64,000 nucleotides of DNA from Paraphoma chrysanthemicola (GCA_020744225.1 JAGMWG010000030.1:62001-126000), one strand, 5' to 3'; numbered from the stretch's first letter, positions 22,258-33,875 are shown. Notes: generated by a model from the sequence alone, not told the origin. A program made the numbers and translations.

Positions 22258-24145
22258 TCAGAGAATTGTGATTTTGATTCTGTTGAATGTGCCCAAACAT
22301 TCAATCTCGTCGTCCATAACACCAAAAACCCACACAAAACCGATCAGAGAATGTCCATCTTTGTTCTGACAAGGCCTTAAAAGAGCAGGGTAATGCGTTC
22401 CAGGTAGAACAGCGACAAGATCACCGGTTTCCAGTGCATTCACGGAAAAGCCAAGATAACCAGTGTCCAGCGAGAAAAGAAGAGGATTGCGATCGTCATG
22501 TAATAGATGATAGGCCAACAACAAACTCCATCCCAGGACTTCCCAGTCTTGATCCGGAATTTGCATTGGCCTATTTACGTGCCAGGCTACCCCTTCAGGG
22601 TTGAAACGGTCCGTTTCGTCAATAATCTCCTTGAACTCTGTAGTCAAAATTCCTCGCCAAACGCTATAATCTGGTGCATGCAACGACCAGTCAGCTCCTT
22701 CACCCATTCGCAAGATCAACTCACGAAAGACATGTTGTGGCACGTGCTCCAACCAAGCGGAAAAATTCAAGTTTTGAACAAGGATCTTGGACCAGTTTTT
22801 CGACTTCATCCAACCATGCACCAGAGATGTTGCGGCGGGGCGGTGTAGCAATTCCTTCCCTAGCTGACTCGAGTCTGGTTCGGTCTCTTCAATGTATCCT
22901 ATAAGAATGCTTTGAGTGGATAGTTTTAGACCATCAAATATGACATTGTTGGTTTGTTTGTAGAGTACTGGAGAAGGTGGTGTAGGCCAACGAAACCATT
23001 GGTTATCACACCAGTCTGGTACCCAGGAAGGGAGCTCCAAAGCGTGATGGGGACTTGGTGCTCCTTTGAGAAACTCGAGACTTCCGTGTTCCAAGTCAAT
23101 GATTGTGACCGCAATGTTGGTAAAGACCTCCGTCCACGGCCGAGCATAGTCAGGTTTCGGAAGTGCCCCAGGAAGGCAAGCGTTGAGTATGCTATATAAA
23201 GCGTACACTTTGTCCCGTTTATCGCGGCATCCATGCGAACGAGCAGCCTGAAGTAAAATGGAGACATAGATCGTCGCCTTACTTGTTGTGAGCCACTGAG
23301 CCTCGACATGTTGAGTCGCCTCAATTATGCGTTGCGCATGTATGTGACAGCCGGCTGGTGTTCCTGAGAGATGATCCATGAATGTGTTACCATCTACCAC
23401 ACCCATGAAGGAGGACCAAGAGAGCATCCGATCGCCTACCACTATTTCCGGAGACTGTGACAGTGCAGCTTCTTGTATTGTCCACATGCGGTGGAAATAG
23501 GGTTGGTCCAGGATGTGAGCTTTCGCTCTGGAGAGAGTGCGCTGCAACATCTTGTTGTATTCGGCATCTACACATAAGGTTAGTTGTTGTTAACGCGGGA
23601 GTGTGAACTAGTTTACCAGGCATTGATTTGAAGGTTTGTATTATCTCTTCAACAATTGGTTCTGCTTCTTCATTTCCTGATTTGGCATCCTCGCTGACAC
23701 GACGGGCACTGAGGAGAAGTATATCTTTGAGGGTCTCCTTGGCCTCTAAGGTTCCTTCTCCCAGCCACATCAACGTATGCATGGCGTTTCGGTAGATGTC
23801 ACCCATTAGAGGTATCTGGTGATTTTTCTCCTGGATGCTGGTTTGGTCGATACAAATGGCGTCAACCCAGAGTGCCCTTGGCTCATCTTCCCTTCGCAAG
23901 TGAACCAAGGCTGTCGAACAGTTTGGGGTAATAGGGATACGCTTTTCCGAGCATGTAATGCAAGTACGGCCGGTGGTATCTACATCGCCCCAAGCGTAAG
24001 AGAGAGCCTCATATCCGACATTGTCATCTATTGACACTTCGTGGAGGAAGCCCTCAAGAGCTGAGTCACGCGGAGATGGGTGTAGAATCAGAATCCGAAT
24101 GGAGCGGTGGGTTGAAAGTGGATCAAAAATGTTCTCCTGGGCCAT
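22258..24145 (-). CDS. HET-domain protein, one intron
   Basis: Exon 1 (24145-23617) and exon 2 (23567-22258) join across a 49-bp intron (GTAAAC to GTGTAG) to give 612 residues. Exon 1 carries the HET core: YEALSYAWGDVD, NCSTALVHLRREDEPRALWV, DAICIDQTSIQEKN, and MGDIYRNAMHTLMWLGEG. Exon 2 continues with FHRMWTIQEAALS and KVYALYSILN, typical of the larger class of HET proteins related to HET-6. It ends with a beta-rich C-terminal region (GDLVAVLPGTHYPALLRP). A role in allorecognition or cell death is inferred from the family. It is complete by eye and sits between repeat copies 2 and 3. Confidence 0.87.
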
Positions 24146-24439
24146 GATCAGCGCAAACCGAGAAGACTAGAGTGAAATTGAAAAGTGTAGTTAGTCTGAT
24201 GAAATTTTTGTGGTGTTGCCTTAAATTCAGCGGATGCGGTGAGGTCATGGCGCAGCAGACCTCATCCTCGCCTACGGCTTGACACAGCCACCTCTGAAGA
24301 TTCCGCACACATCAGTGCGACAGCTGAGGAGGTGGTGGGCAGGAGGCCAACGCAACGTAGCTGAGTCGCAACGAATCAGCATCGCGCAGCCATGCCCGCC
24401 TATGAAATAGGCGAGTCTAGACAGTAACGTGGAATAAGG

Positions 24440-25250
24440 AAACAACACGATGTTGGATATCGCCACCAGCCGCAGAAACGATGGCTGGCCCGCACCGGCC
24501 ACAGGGTTGCGCCCGAGGCGACGGTGTGTAGATATGATTGAAGAAAAGAGTGCTGTATACAGCTCTAGATAGTGTAGGGTCTTGCCATGCATGGCCACCA
24601 CCACAGCTCTGCTAGTACTCATCCCTCACGAGCATGAACAATACAGAACTCACGACCGTCAGAGGTCGAACTGAAGCACCTTACTATAGCCCTAGAAATT
24701 GCAGTGCCCATGTAAGAAGCCGCTGGTTGTTTGACCACACGACAGCCGTATCACCAAAACATATGCGCTTGCAACGACGGCGTTTCGCCAGTAACACTCG
24801 GTTGAACACACGTAGCGAAGCGCAAGCTTCGAATTTCAGGCCCGCCGCGCTCTGTTTTATCCTGCATCCTTCCCATCACATTATATTCCCCTCCAACGAG
24901 CCGCGACTAGAGCTCGCTGCGGCTTGGTCTAGGGATCGGCGCTGGTGGACTCGAGACGCGTGAGGACGTGGTGGGCTTGATGAGGTCTTTCATTCGGTCA
25001 GCGGAGAGAACACCAGCGGGTTCTGGTGCCCGAGGGCGTCGTAATGGTATGTATCTACGTCACAAAGTGGGCGTCGCTGTGCGTTGGACCGCGTCTCGAA
25101 ATGTACAAGATGGCTGGCTTCGACGCTGGAAACGCGTTGGCTGGACTGACGAGCGCCCGTGGCCCTGAGGGTCTTGGCACTGCTCCCAATCCCGAGTCGG
25201 ATTAGCGATGTCTCGAGCGCTTGCAGAAGCTAGCGGCGCGGCTGTTCGGT
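24440..25250 (+). repeat. Dispersed repeat copy 3
   Basis: This is collinear with copy 2: CACCACAGCTCTGCT, ATTGCAGTGC, AAGCGCAAGCTTCGA, GCTTGGTCTAGGGATCGGCG, CGCTGTGCGTTGGACCGC and CACTGCTCCCAATCC are shared in order. It lacks the MITE of copy 2. The right end is cut by a pogo fragment at about 25262. Confidence 0.65.
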
Positions 25251-25261
25251 ATATCGCATGC

Positions 25262-25465
25262 CGACTGCCTATCACGTGAGCTGTGCGGGGCCCGGTACGA
25301 AAAGTGTTCTCCTGGTGCGCGCGATTCAATTGCTGCAATCGCATCGTCAATTGGCGCCATGGTGGTTGAGTTATGACGCGTTGAAGTTTGACTTGAGTCT
25401 GGTGTTTTGGTGGGGTGGCTCGTCGCGCGAACAGGCTCGCTGCGCGCACGGACACAGTAAAGGCT
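25262..25465 (-). mobile_element. 5' fragment of a Fot1/pogo-type transposon
   Basis: On the minus strand a terminal-repeat-like region (CTTTACTGTGTC, then GCCACCCCACCAAAACACC) leads to an ATG at 25360. The coding start MAPIDDAIAAIESRAPGEHF is the conserved beginning of fungal pogo transposases. After about 22 residues the similarity ends, so only the 5' end remains. Confidence 0.65.
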
Positions 25466-25695
25466 GCGCTCTGGCACCCACTTTTGGAGAATAATTACTT
25501 AAAGTTAATGAGTTTTCTCTCAAGTCAGAATGCTCAGTGTCTGTAATCAAGCCTTTGCCCAAAATTTCGATCGTGAAAATATTTTTTGAACGTGATGAGT
25601 GCAATATTTGGAAAGGTTAGAGCATACAAAGCAGTTTAGCGCAAATTTCAATATTCAAGAATATGTCTTTACTGAAAGAAGCAAAAGATGTTATC

Positions 25696-26283
25696 CTAAT
25701 CCACCTGATCCTCGCTTGACTCCACTACCTGGATGAACTGCCAAGCCGTGGTTTCCGAGTCCCAATCCCGAATCACTGACAATCTCTCAACTCCGTCCTT
25801 TGTTTCTATACCCACAGGACAAAATCCTTTCCAAACTTTGTTTGCCATATTTCCAAAATGATACATGAGCAAGACATAATTCTCATCAGGCCGTTGTCTC
25901 ACGCAGAAGCGTTCCCAGTCTTTATGATGCCTCACTGAGCACCGAATATCGCCATCATCATCGTATCCCAAATACATGTATGAGGCAGCCTCACGAAACG
26001 CAATCCAGCCATTAGTTTCATGGCATTCCCATCGGATGGTGCCGTGGCCACCCAATGCGGCCAGAATAACTTTTCCATGACGAAGTGTGACCACTTTGCC
26101 AGTTGCTACGGAGCGAATGATGAACGTGCGACCTGGCCAGGGGATGGAAGATCCAGAAGATGATTTAGAGGCGGTTTGTTCTGATATATTGGAAGCGGCA
26201 CAATCGAGTGTTGTAGGAGGTGTGAAGGCTGCGGAAGAATCAGATTCCGGAATCCAAGCCCTGTCGACCTGGGCTGGTGTCAT
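25696..26283 (-). CDS. Small beta-rich ascomycete protein of unknown function
   Basis: The frame gives 195 residues starting at the ATG at 26283. After a Ser/Thr-rich N-terminus (to residue about 45) comes the segment IPWPGRTFIIRSVATGKVVT, then HGKVILAALGGHGTIRWEC and GWIAFREAASYMYLGYDDDG. I associate this pattern with a fungal family that looks beta-trefoil-like, with repeated short strands. It ends ETTAWQFIQVVESSEDQVD. No catalytic residues or secretion signal are seen. No intron is needed. The family has no assigned reaction that I know. Confidence 0.65.
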   Translation of the reverse strand: MTPAQVDRAWIPESDSSAAFTPPTTLDCAASNISEQTASKSSSGSSIPWPGRTFIIRSVATGKVVTLRHGKVILAALGGHGTIRWECHETNGWIAFREAASYMYLGYDDDGDIRCSVRHHKDWERFCVRQRPDENYVLLMYHFGNMANKVWKGFCPVGIETKDGVERLSVIRDWDSETTAWQFIQVVESSEDQVD

Positions 26284-26635
26284 GATTTTTCAAGATTATG
26301 AGCTGTCCTGTCGTGCGATACTTGAGCGGTGCTGACCTGGGGGATATAGGTTTTGAGTCTTGTGATCTGATTTTTTGGGTAGAACGAGAATAACGAATAT
26401 GAAGCCTGTATCGCCGAAACTGAGCTGAACATGCCACGTCACGGAGCTTCTCAGTCAGAGCCACTCAGGCGGGTTTGCTCGCTATTGGCTGAAAAGTGAA
26501 CCCAGCGGCTATGAGGTCGATTTGCATCCACTCATCGTTGCGACTTAGCCGCTTTTTGATAATTCATGAACACTTAAATGCGGGGGTTCTTGTGCTCACT
26601 TTCTGAGAGTCACAAGGTTGAAATATTACCCTCCT

Positions 26636-26896
26636 CTACTGAAACGCTCAATATCCGCAAGCAAGTGCTTGCCCAGAACTTTTATCGCGGATGTAATGGA
26701 TGCTGCTTTTGACAGACCCGCCGATACCGGGTATTATGCTCTGCGATTTCCTTGGGTGCTGAGGATCCATGAAGACTGTACGTTGAGGGATACGGTTAGC
26801 TTTGACGAGCTGCAGAAATTAGCAAGGAAAAGCATAGAAGTATCCCAGGTGATGAAGAGCGAATTAGAGGATAAATCCAGGGAAATAGAAACGTAA
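26636..26896 (+). pseudogene. C-terminal relic of an ATP-dependent DNA ligase-like gene
   Basis: The frame contains DAAFDRPADTGYYALRFPWV, then LRIHEDCTLRDTVSFDELQK. This corresponds to the OB-fold end of eukaryotic ATP-dependent DNA ligases (the G-F-D-x-P, LRFPR and I-H-E/x-D block, then F-x-E-L). No adenylation domain or KxDG motif lies upstream; the next gene upstream runs on the other strand. The fragment is bounded by dispersed repeat copy 4. I read it as a gene remnant. Confidence 0.5.
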
Positions 26897-26989
26897 ACGA
26901 AGGTTGTTTACTTTTAGGTGGTGGTTTCATTCAGCCATTAAAGCGAAAGCTCCTCCCAGAGAATTCCCAACAGGCTGTCAAGCGAGCCA

Positions 26990-28175
26990 AGGTATCGCCC
27001 ATCACGAATTCGCTACCGCACTTGCCATGAATGTCGGCACTGCGACGTGATCGAAGGGTCATTACCGATGATAGGACGGCATGCAACCTTAGATAGCATA
27101 GCACCTTACGAAGCATACCTAACATCAGATCTCTGCTCTACCTGACCCAGCTCTCATAAGCATCAACGATCCGAACTCCTTATCGCCCTCACAGATCAAA
27201 TTGAAGCACATCTCCTCCGCGCTGACGATTGCAGTGCTTATGCAAGGAACCGTTCGTTCTATGACGGTACGACAGCTTGTATCCCCAAGGCATGCAGACC
27301 CTTTCTACCTTTGTACGCGCTTACAACGACGACGTTCTTCTAGAAGCGACATTCGCCTACTGCTTGGTATATGTATTGGTTGCGATGTGTTCGAGAAGGA
27401 CGAAGACGTGGTGGGTCGGACGAGGGCTTAACGGCGGGTCTGCGGAGCTTGACGGCGGCGCGACGGTTTATCTCTATAGCATAGAAGCGTTCACGTTAGC
27501 TACAGTCGTCCACTACACTGGGACCTCGAAGTTGTACGATAGCTGTGTCGGAAGCTGATTGCGGTTTGGGTGCTGGGTGTGTTCGTCGACATGAGCTATA
27601 CGCCAGGGCCGTCAAACCCAGCCCTGCTCCCAATCCGAGCCGGGTTGCGGGTGTCCTGGAGCGCTTGGCAAAAGCGGCAAACAGCCACATGGCCCAGACA
27701 GCCACATGGCCCAGACAGCCACGCAGCCACAGATCTAGCATTAGCAGCAATAAGTTACAACTAAGCTACTTTAAGCTAGGTGCGCGGGTCATCCTTATCT
27801 AGCACTTCTAGCGGGCGGACTTGGAATTAGCACAGAAGCACAACAATCTCTCAAGCTCAAGCGCAGTGCTCGGGATAGAATGATGATATAGCAAGCTGTA
27901 AGCTGATGGACATTCGACAAGATGCATGGTCTTTCGACGCACCCACTGCTAGTTAAAGCGAGGCGGTCGCGTGACGGTTATGCTAAATTGTCGTATTGCA
28001 CGGTAATCAGAACTTGTTTCTAAAAGACTTCAAGAGGGGATAGACTTTGTACTCCAAGGCTGCTATTCCGAGAATATCTGTTCTTCTAGCCTCTTGTTGC
28101 GTTTGTTGTGTTGGAGAGTGTCTGCGGCGTCCCGCTACGCAGGGTGTCCCGTTACGCAGGGATGGACGTTAGGCC
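26990..28175 (+). repeat. Dispersed repeat copy 4
   Basis: The left half is collinear with copy 2 (CCATGAA, then CGGCACTG, AGCTCTGCTCTACC-like, GATTGCAGTGCT). The right half (27400-28175) is the inverted match of copy 1. The right end is GTCCCGTTACGCAGGGATGG, then ACGTTA. A short duplicated word (CACATGGCCCAGACAGC) at about 27690-27720 is a local tandem copy inside it. Confidence 0.7.
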
Positions 28176-29779
28176 CTTTCTGTTTCCACCTCGGTTGACA
28201 AGTGCTTTACCATTGCCACGATATGGGCTCTATCTTGAGGCGTCGTCATGCTCATGTGATTGTAAAGAGCGGCAAACCGTGGTTTGGAAGATTTAGCACA
28301 ACGTAATTAGGACGATCGCGGCTTATGGGGAATACCAGCTGCCACCCAAATGTAGCATAGATCGAGGGGACAAGGCGTAGAGCTCGTACTGTACTGCGTA
28401 TATCTGCCAAGCCACTAAACTTTAGCGCCCTCATCAAAATCACGACTCTTCGCAGCTTTCTATACGAATTTTAACTACAGATTTGAATACATTTTGCTAA
28501 TATAATACACTTGATATAGCGTTGTTACTGTACTGACATATCGAGGTTCTGTAGGTTTTAAGCTTATGTTGTTAGAAATGCGCAGATCTTGCCTCCATCA
28601 AGGGTGGCCGTTGGTATTTCGAGAACTATAATAGCACGATATGAACATTGTTAGTCAGCATCATGTCAGCACGTCACATACCAGCGTCATCAGACAACAG
28701 CATTGTCACATATCAGCAGCGCTGCTTATCAGCGTCGTCAGATATTAGCATCGTCGGCGATCAAGCGGATATAAATGCCAAGTGTATATAGCATATGCAG
28801 AGCTATGGCTTTGCCGAAGAAGAACAGGCTGCCAACAATCACCGAAACGCCCGAGCCAGAGGACATACCGAGTTTCGCTTCACAACTTGTAGGAACGATG
28901 CTCCATTGTGTGCACGACACCTGTCCTACCGGATCATCTTTGACTGCGCATAAGACCGCTAGCAACGGCCCGAATCAGCGAGTTGGCCGCTAATGCAGAA
29001 GTAGATTGGAGGGTGATGTGCTGGAATTGTAATGCGCGTACGATCAAACTTCGCTCCCTGTGTTCTTGGAGTGCGGTATCTCAAATCGAATGTTCAACGT
29101 TTATATAACTTCTCTCACATCGTAAGGACCTAGATTCTCAGGGAACAAAGCTAAGTTAGCACATCAAGACATTGCCAATGGCCATCACGCCGTGGAGAGT
29201 AAGCTTGTTATGCTCTGGATGTGTAGGTGCTCACCACTTCCATAAGTCACCTCAAAAGCTCCGGGGCCGTCGATCAGCGGAGAACCTAATTTCAGCCAAT
29301 TTTGATTGCTGAAGCCCTTCGGATTATTGTAACTTACGCCTGAATTCTGGTATCCGCATTATGGGCTGACTGTATAGAAACACAAGCTAACGCTTGAAGA
29401 GATTACGTAATTATTATGGTCATGGTTAAACATGCCATAAATTAGTACTAGTACGATGATCGCAGTCTAATGACAGACGATCTCTGTCCCTGATTGTTGC
29501 TACAAGCTTAATCTCTGTCCCGCTTTCCGGAGAGCGTACAAGGGCTCTTTGGAATAGATTCAGGCCACTGCATTAATTGTGTGATGTCCTCGAAGGCTGT
29601 GGGCATGTAGCATCGACCTCGGGAGTCTTCTTCGCCAGTAGATCTTCCTTGTACGAAGCCAGCCTCCTCTGTTTCTTAATGCGCTTGCAGTACAAATCAA
29701 GCACAAGCACCTCTCTCCTGCTGCTATACGTACTGTAACTAATCGCTGTTTTCACCTCCGTCTACGCGAGACTTGCTAA
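28176..29779. other. Intergenic, gene-poor
   Basis: No supported gene was found. At 28650-28760 there is a degenerate tandem array of a CAGC(A/G)TCGTCAGA-like word. Other short frames look like chance. Confidence 0.4.
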
Positions 29780-30691
29780 CTATGAACATGCGATCGATCC
29801 CGTGTGAAGCACACACGGCAGTTTGTCGGCAACGAAGTAGCGAATGCTCCTCGTACACAACAGGCCAGCAATTGTGATATCTTTGCGCTTCAATGTCAAT
29901 AAAAGCGCATTTGCACATTCTTCTCCCTGTATGTGAGGGTTTGCGCCTGCTTGAAGGAGTGCCTTGACGACATGCTCGTTGCCTCTCCAGCAGGCAGCCT
30001 GGAGCGCGCTGCCATAGAAACCACCCGTCGCATTGACCGCAGCGCCACGACAGATCAAATGCTCGACTATGGTTTGGTGACCTGCTGATGAGGCTGCCTG
30101 CAAGGCATTGGCATATCCGCCAGACTGGGCGTTCACATCGGCACCTCTTTCGATGAGCAGCCTAACAGTATCCTCGTGACCACACCACGCTGCTGCCGTC
30201 AATGCACTTCCATACTGTCCCGCTTGTGCATTGACATCGGCGCCCGCCTCGAGAAGCACTCGCACAAAGTCAGCATCACCCTTCCATGAAGCTGCCTGAA
30301 GAATATGGCCTAGGCCTCCTCCTCGCGTGTTGGCATCTGCACCGTTGGCAATCAGTACCTTCATCACCCCCCAGGAACAGCTTTCCATTGCTATGATCAA
30401 AGCTTTTCGAAGACAGGTTGTTGATAGCTCTATGTCTCTACACGTGTCGAATATCTTGCGGGCAATTCCCGATCGAGAGTTCTTTGCAGCCCACATCAAT
30501 GCGGAACCATCGGAGCTTCGCATGTTGTTACGATACAAGAATTTATTGAGGAGTTCGTATAGCTGTCTATTGCAGCGTGCCAAGGCATTGGTATCTGCTG
30601 GTGAGGCAGCATGATGGGAGACGAGATAGAGCAATTCGAGTGGTAGACGGAGCAGAGGCATCGAATCTGCTGACTTAGGTGAAGACGCCAT
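29780..30691 (-). CDS. F-box-like ankyrin repeat protein
   Basis: I choose the ATG at 30691 (MASSPKSADSMPLL), because the frame upstream has only a non-ATG start; this gives 303 residues. An F-box-like segment comes first (LLRLPLELLYLVSHHAAS, CNRQLYELLNKFLY). It is followed by about six ankyrin units, including VLLEAGADVNAQAGQYGSAL, LLIERGADVNAQSGGYANAL and GAAVNATGGFYGSALQAA. The end is RSIRYFVADKLPCVLH. Such proteins could recruit a substrate to an SCF ubiquitin ligase, which is inferred. The repeats are diverged from one another at the DNA level, unlike those of the NLR at 3.7 kb. No intron is needed. Confidence 0.75.
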   Translation of the reverse strand: MASSPKSADSMPLLRLPLELLYLVSHHAASPADTNALARCNRQLYELLNKFLYRNNMRSSDGSALMWAAKNSRSGIARKIFDTCRDIELSTTCLRKALIIAMESCSWGVMKVLIANGADANTRGGGLGHILQAASWKGDADFVRVLLEAGADVNAQAGQYGSALTAAAWCGHEDTVRLLIERGADVNAQSGGYANALQAASSAGHQTIVEHLICRGAAVNATGGFYGSALQAACWRGNEHVVKALLQAGANPHIQGEECANALLLTLKRKDITIAGLLCTRSIRYFVADKLPCVLHTGSIACS

Positions 30692-32660
30692 TTTTATGAA
30701 TTTACTTGCTCTAAAACAACCACCAGCCACCAAGCACGACGGAGTTTCAAACTCCAGGCTTTAAATCAACAAGCATCAGAGTGTAGACTACAGTCTACAG
30801 TACAATATTATTGCTCTGGCAGCTTTTGCTTAGACGAACAGGGGGGTTCTTAATCTTTGCGTCAGCAAATGGTATGATTATTGGCCTTGCTCGAATATAC
30901 ATTCACGTAAAGTGACCCTGTCAGCCCGTCAGCCCCTCAGCCCCTCAGCCCGTTCTGAAGTGCCTATCTCAAGGACAAACTGGTGACTGGCTGCGTGACA
31001 GAGTGTACTTGGCAGTCTCGTGCACGTCCAGGGTCCAGCTTGAATTTTGTGTGCCTTAACGTGCCCCGCATGTGTCAGGGACGATGAAAGATCGTTGTAC
31101 TTACCCCGCTTCCTCAAAGCCAGGGTTCTGCTAACAGGGACTTCCCAACAACTCACAAAGTCATTCTAGCATGGTCATCAGCGGGACCAACAAATCGTGA
31201 TCCACGCGCACTTGCGTTGTCATTGACGATGCGTAGTGTCATTGAACTTGTTTGCGTGTGATGGTAGGATTGCCATGCCATCTGTCAGCCGCAAAGGTGG
31301 ACAAGCACGTGCTTTACATTCTCGGGTTCAATCTTGAGACTTGTGGAGAGGCAAACACTTGAGCTGATTCGTCGAGCCATCTCGCAAAAGGGCTCTACCA
31401 AGACACTGTAAGTTAGATGACAAGGGACGTTGTTGAGATTTGCTCATTGTAACAAAAGAAATCGGAAAAGATAAAACTTGAATCGTCTTCCCTGCATAAA
31501 TCGGAAGATTTTCCATTACCTAATCAGCTTTAGCGCCTGCTAGCTGATGAGACATCCACGGACTGTGCCTGCGGGCAGAGCTGCTCTGAAGCAGCTCCCT
31601 CAAGCTTAGTGCATACTTGATTGCCAAGCTCAGCATGATAAGACCTGCAAATGCCAAAAGAAACCCTTCTGCCCACATGATCGCCTGAAAGGTGCTAGCT
31701 TGTGGAACGAATGGCGAGATCCGCTGCCTACTGGATATCAGCGAATGGTCAATGTAACCACATTAAAATACCTACCGTGTGTGTCGAGGTCGGGCGTATG
31801 ATACAAGATCAGACGCGGGATCTTGTGGAACAGTAGTCAATGTTTTCCCTGAATCTGTACTTTTTCTCGCTAGGTGAAGAGATAGTAAGTGAATTGGTCA
31901 AGACACGAGCAGCATTTTAAGTAATCAAGGGCACTATACGTGCAGCTGGGTCAGCGGCAAGTGCAGAGGTGACGATCATGCCGACTGGGCTGTTGAAAAC
32001 ACGCCACATGTACATGCATGCGATGATTCTTGGTTCTAACCGTCAGAAGAATAGACTACAGGCTGGCGCTTCGCGTGACTCGACTGCCACAACCACCACC
32101 ACGCTGCCGTCGACTCTCATCACCACACAATTATTGCATGGCGCTTTAGCCTTACAATTCCTTGTTTTCGTCGGCTGCAAAGAAATTCCAGCATCTAGTC
32201 TCGGCGCCAGGAGACACTGTAGTAACTCTGTAAGATGAGCTTGAAGTGGCATGCCGATCGCCAGTGCATATGCAGGACGAAGTGTTAAGGATACACAAAA
32301 GGTCTCAGTGACCACTCGCAGATGATGGCTGACTATGTCACGTCCATGACGAAAATGGGAATGGTTTGTCATGTTCCAATGCGTCATGTTTGGTCCACTT
32401 GTTCGCAATGGCCAGGTTGCTTCGCGTGATACTGTCTGAGCACTAGTCTTCACCAAGAGTGACCTAGATGTCATCATAGAGTATTGCTTGCTAAATTCCG
32501 TCGACTTTTGTGAGTACTGATCATGTGCCACAAATCAGCGATCGTACCTTAAGTCATTGTCAGGTTCACAAATCAAGTCCCGCTATGTATGCCATGAGTG
32601 CCTGTGCAGCGCATTATAAAATGTCGAGTTCGTTCGTACTGCTAAAGAAATCACGCAACC
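30692..32660. other. Intergenic region
   Basis: No supported gene. At 30918-30952 there is a short CAGCCCNTCAGCCC tandem. Frames near 31328, 31969 and 32043 do not resemble proteins I know. Confidence 0.4.
32615..32622 (+). promoter_or_regulatory. Possible TATA box of the reductase gene
   Basis: TATAAAAT lies about 39 bp before the ATG at 32661. Position and sequence fit a TATA element if the 5' leader is very short. This is pattern only. Confidence 0.3.
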
Positions 32661-33875
32661 ATGTCGTCGATTCAACACTCTCATGATGCTAGTCTCCTGC
32701 CGGCTACGGATACTAACGGGATGCAGGCGATGCTGGAACGCCACACCAAAAATCTGCCGCAAAATATGAACATGGCTCCGGCGTCCAATACTTCGAAGAC
32801 AATTGCTGTTTTAGGTTCGACGGGATTCTTGGGACCTCACATAGTAGCAGCACTGCTCCGTACTCACAAGCACTCGAAGATATTCTGCCTCAATCGAAGC
32901 TTAGATGGGCAGCAGCGGACAGAGTCGGCCCTGTCTCAACTCATGGACAACTTTGCTGCAGAGCAACAACGATTGCACTACTGGATGACAGACATAACAC
33001 AGCCAAACTTCGGACTCGGACCTTCACAAACTGGGTTACTCGCATTCCAAGTGGACGAGCTCATTTTCAACGCGTGGGAGGCACACTGGGCCAAGAAGCT
33101 TGCACACTTTGACTCTTTCCTAGCGGGCGTCCGCAATGCCATAGACTTTTGTGCGGTAGCATGTAGGCGCCCACGCATCACCTTCGTCTCGTCCATCTGT
33201 GCAGTGGGAAATTGGCCCGTCGTTTATCCTATGAATCCCGTCATCCCAGAAGCAGTGGTCTGGGATAATCGCAGCGCAATGCCTCATGGGTACGGAGAGG
33301 CGAAGTGCGTTGCAGAACAAGTTCTGGAAAAGGCTCACAAGGCGTCAGCCATTCCGGTCAGCATCATCCGAGCTGGTCAGATTGGCGGACCATCGCAGCT
33401 GAATCTGGGTGCATGGCCGCGGCAAGGTTGGCTGTATTCCATCATACTAGCATCTAGCAAGCAAGGAGTATTTCCTACACATATGCAGCCGTTGGACTGG
33501 ATTCCCGTGGATATCCTAGCCGATGGTATAGCCAACATCACTATGCGCCGCCCGAACTCATCAGTCGAAGTCTTCAATGCACTCCATCCCAACCCGGCTT
33601 CGTGGAGCCTGTTTTACAAAACACTGTGCTCTCATTTCGGGTTGCAGGCTGAAGAAGAAAGTCTGCCAGGCTGGCTGGATCTGTTTGACCCGACCAGTAT
33701 GAAGTTGCATGGATTCTTGAGCACGTGGGGAAGAGGCAGGGAGTATAACATGGTTTTTGATAAGCAAAGAGCTTCAGAGGTGCTACCGCCAGTCCCACCG
33801 ATCACTGAGGATCTCCTCGTGAGGTGGCTTGCGGGCTGGAAGCTGACATTGGGAGAATCAAGCGCGAAACTGTAA
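32661..33875 (+). CDS. Stand-alone thioester-reductase (NAD_binding_4) protein
   Basis: The 404-residue protein is a Rossmann-fold short-chain reductase of the type that ends fungal NRPS-like adenylate-forming reductases. It shows the nucleotide motif VLGSTGFLGPHI near residue 50, the catalytic-type FVSSICAVGNW and the YGEAKCVAEQVL motif (YxxxK). It then has RAGQIGG and PLDWIPVDILAD, typical of the family. The domain would reductively release a carrier-bound acid as aldehyde or alcohol, using NADPH. Residues 20-33 (GMQAMLERHTKNLP) look like the linker that normally joins carrier protein and reductase in A-T-R enzymes, yet no adenylation or carrier domain lies upstream. It may act in trans or be a leftover domain. 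Confidence 0.75.
   Translation: MSSIQHSHDASLLPATDTNGMQAMLERHTKNLPQNMNMAPASNTSKTIAVLGSTGFLGPHIVAALLRTHKHSKIFCLNRSLDGQQRTESALSQLMDNFAAEQQRLHYWMTDITQPNFGLGPSQTGLLAFQVDELIFNAWEAHWAKKLAHFDSFLAGVRNAIDFCAVACRRPRITFVSSICAVGNWPVVYPMNPVIPEAVVWDNRSAMPHGYGEAKCVAEQVLEKAHKASAIPVSIIRAGQIGGPSQLNLGAWPRQGWLYSIILASSKQGVFPTHMQPLDWIPVDILADGIANITMRRPNSSVEVFNALHPNPASWSLFYKTLCSHFGLQAEEESLPGWLDLFDPTSMKLHGFLSTWGRGREYNMVFDKQRASEVLPPVPPITEDLLVRWLAGWKLTLGESSAKL

Noticed and set aside
22258..22848. Plus-strand frames across the HET gene
   Set aside because: They are shadows of the well-supported minus-strand HET coding sequence.
15565..28175. Helitron as an explanation of the dispersed repeat
   Set aside because: No TC start, no CTRR end with a stem just before it, and no Rep/helicase frame were found.
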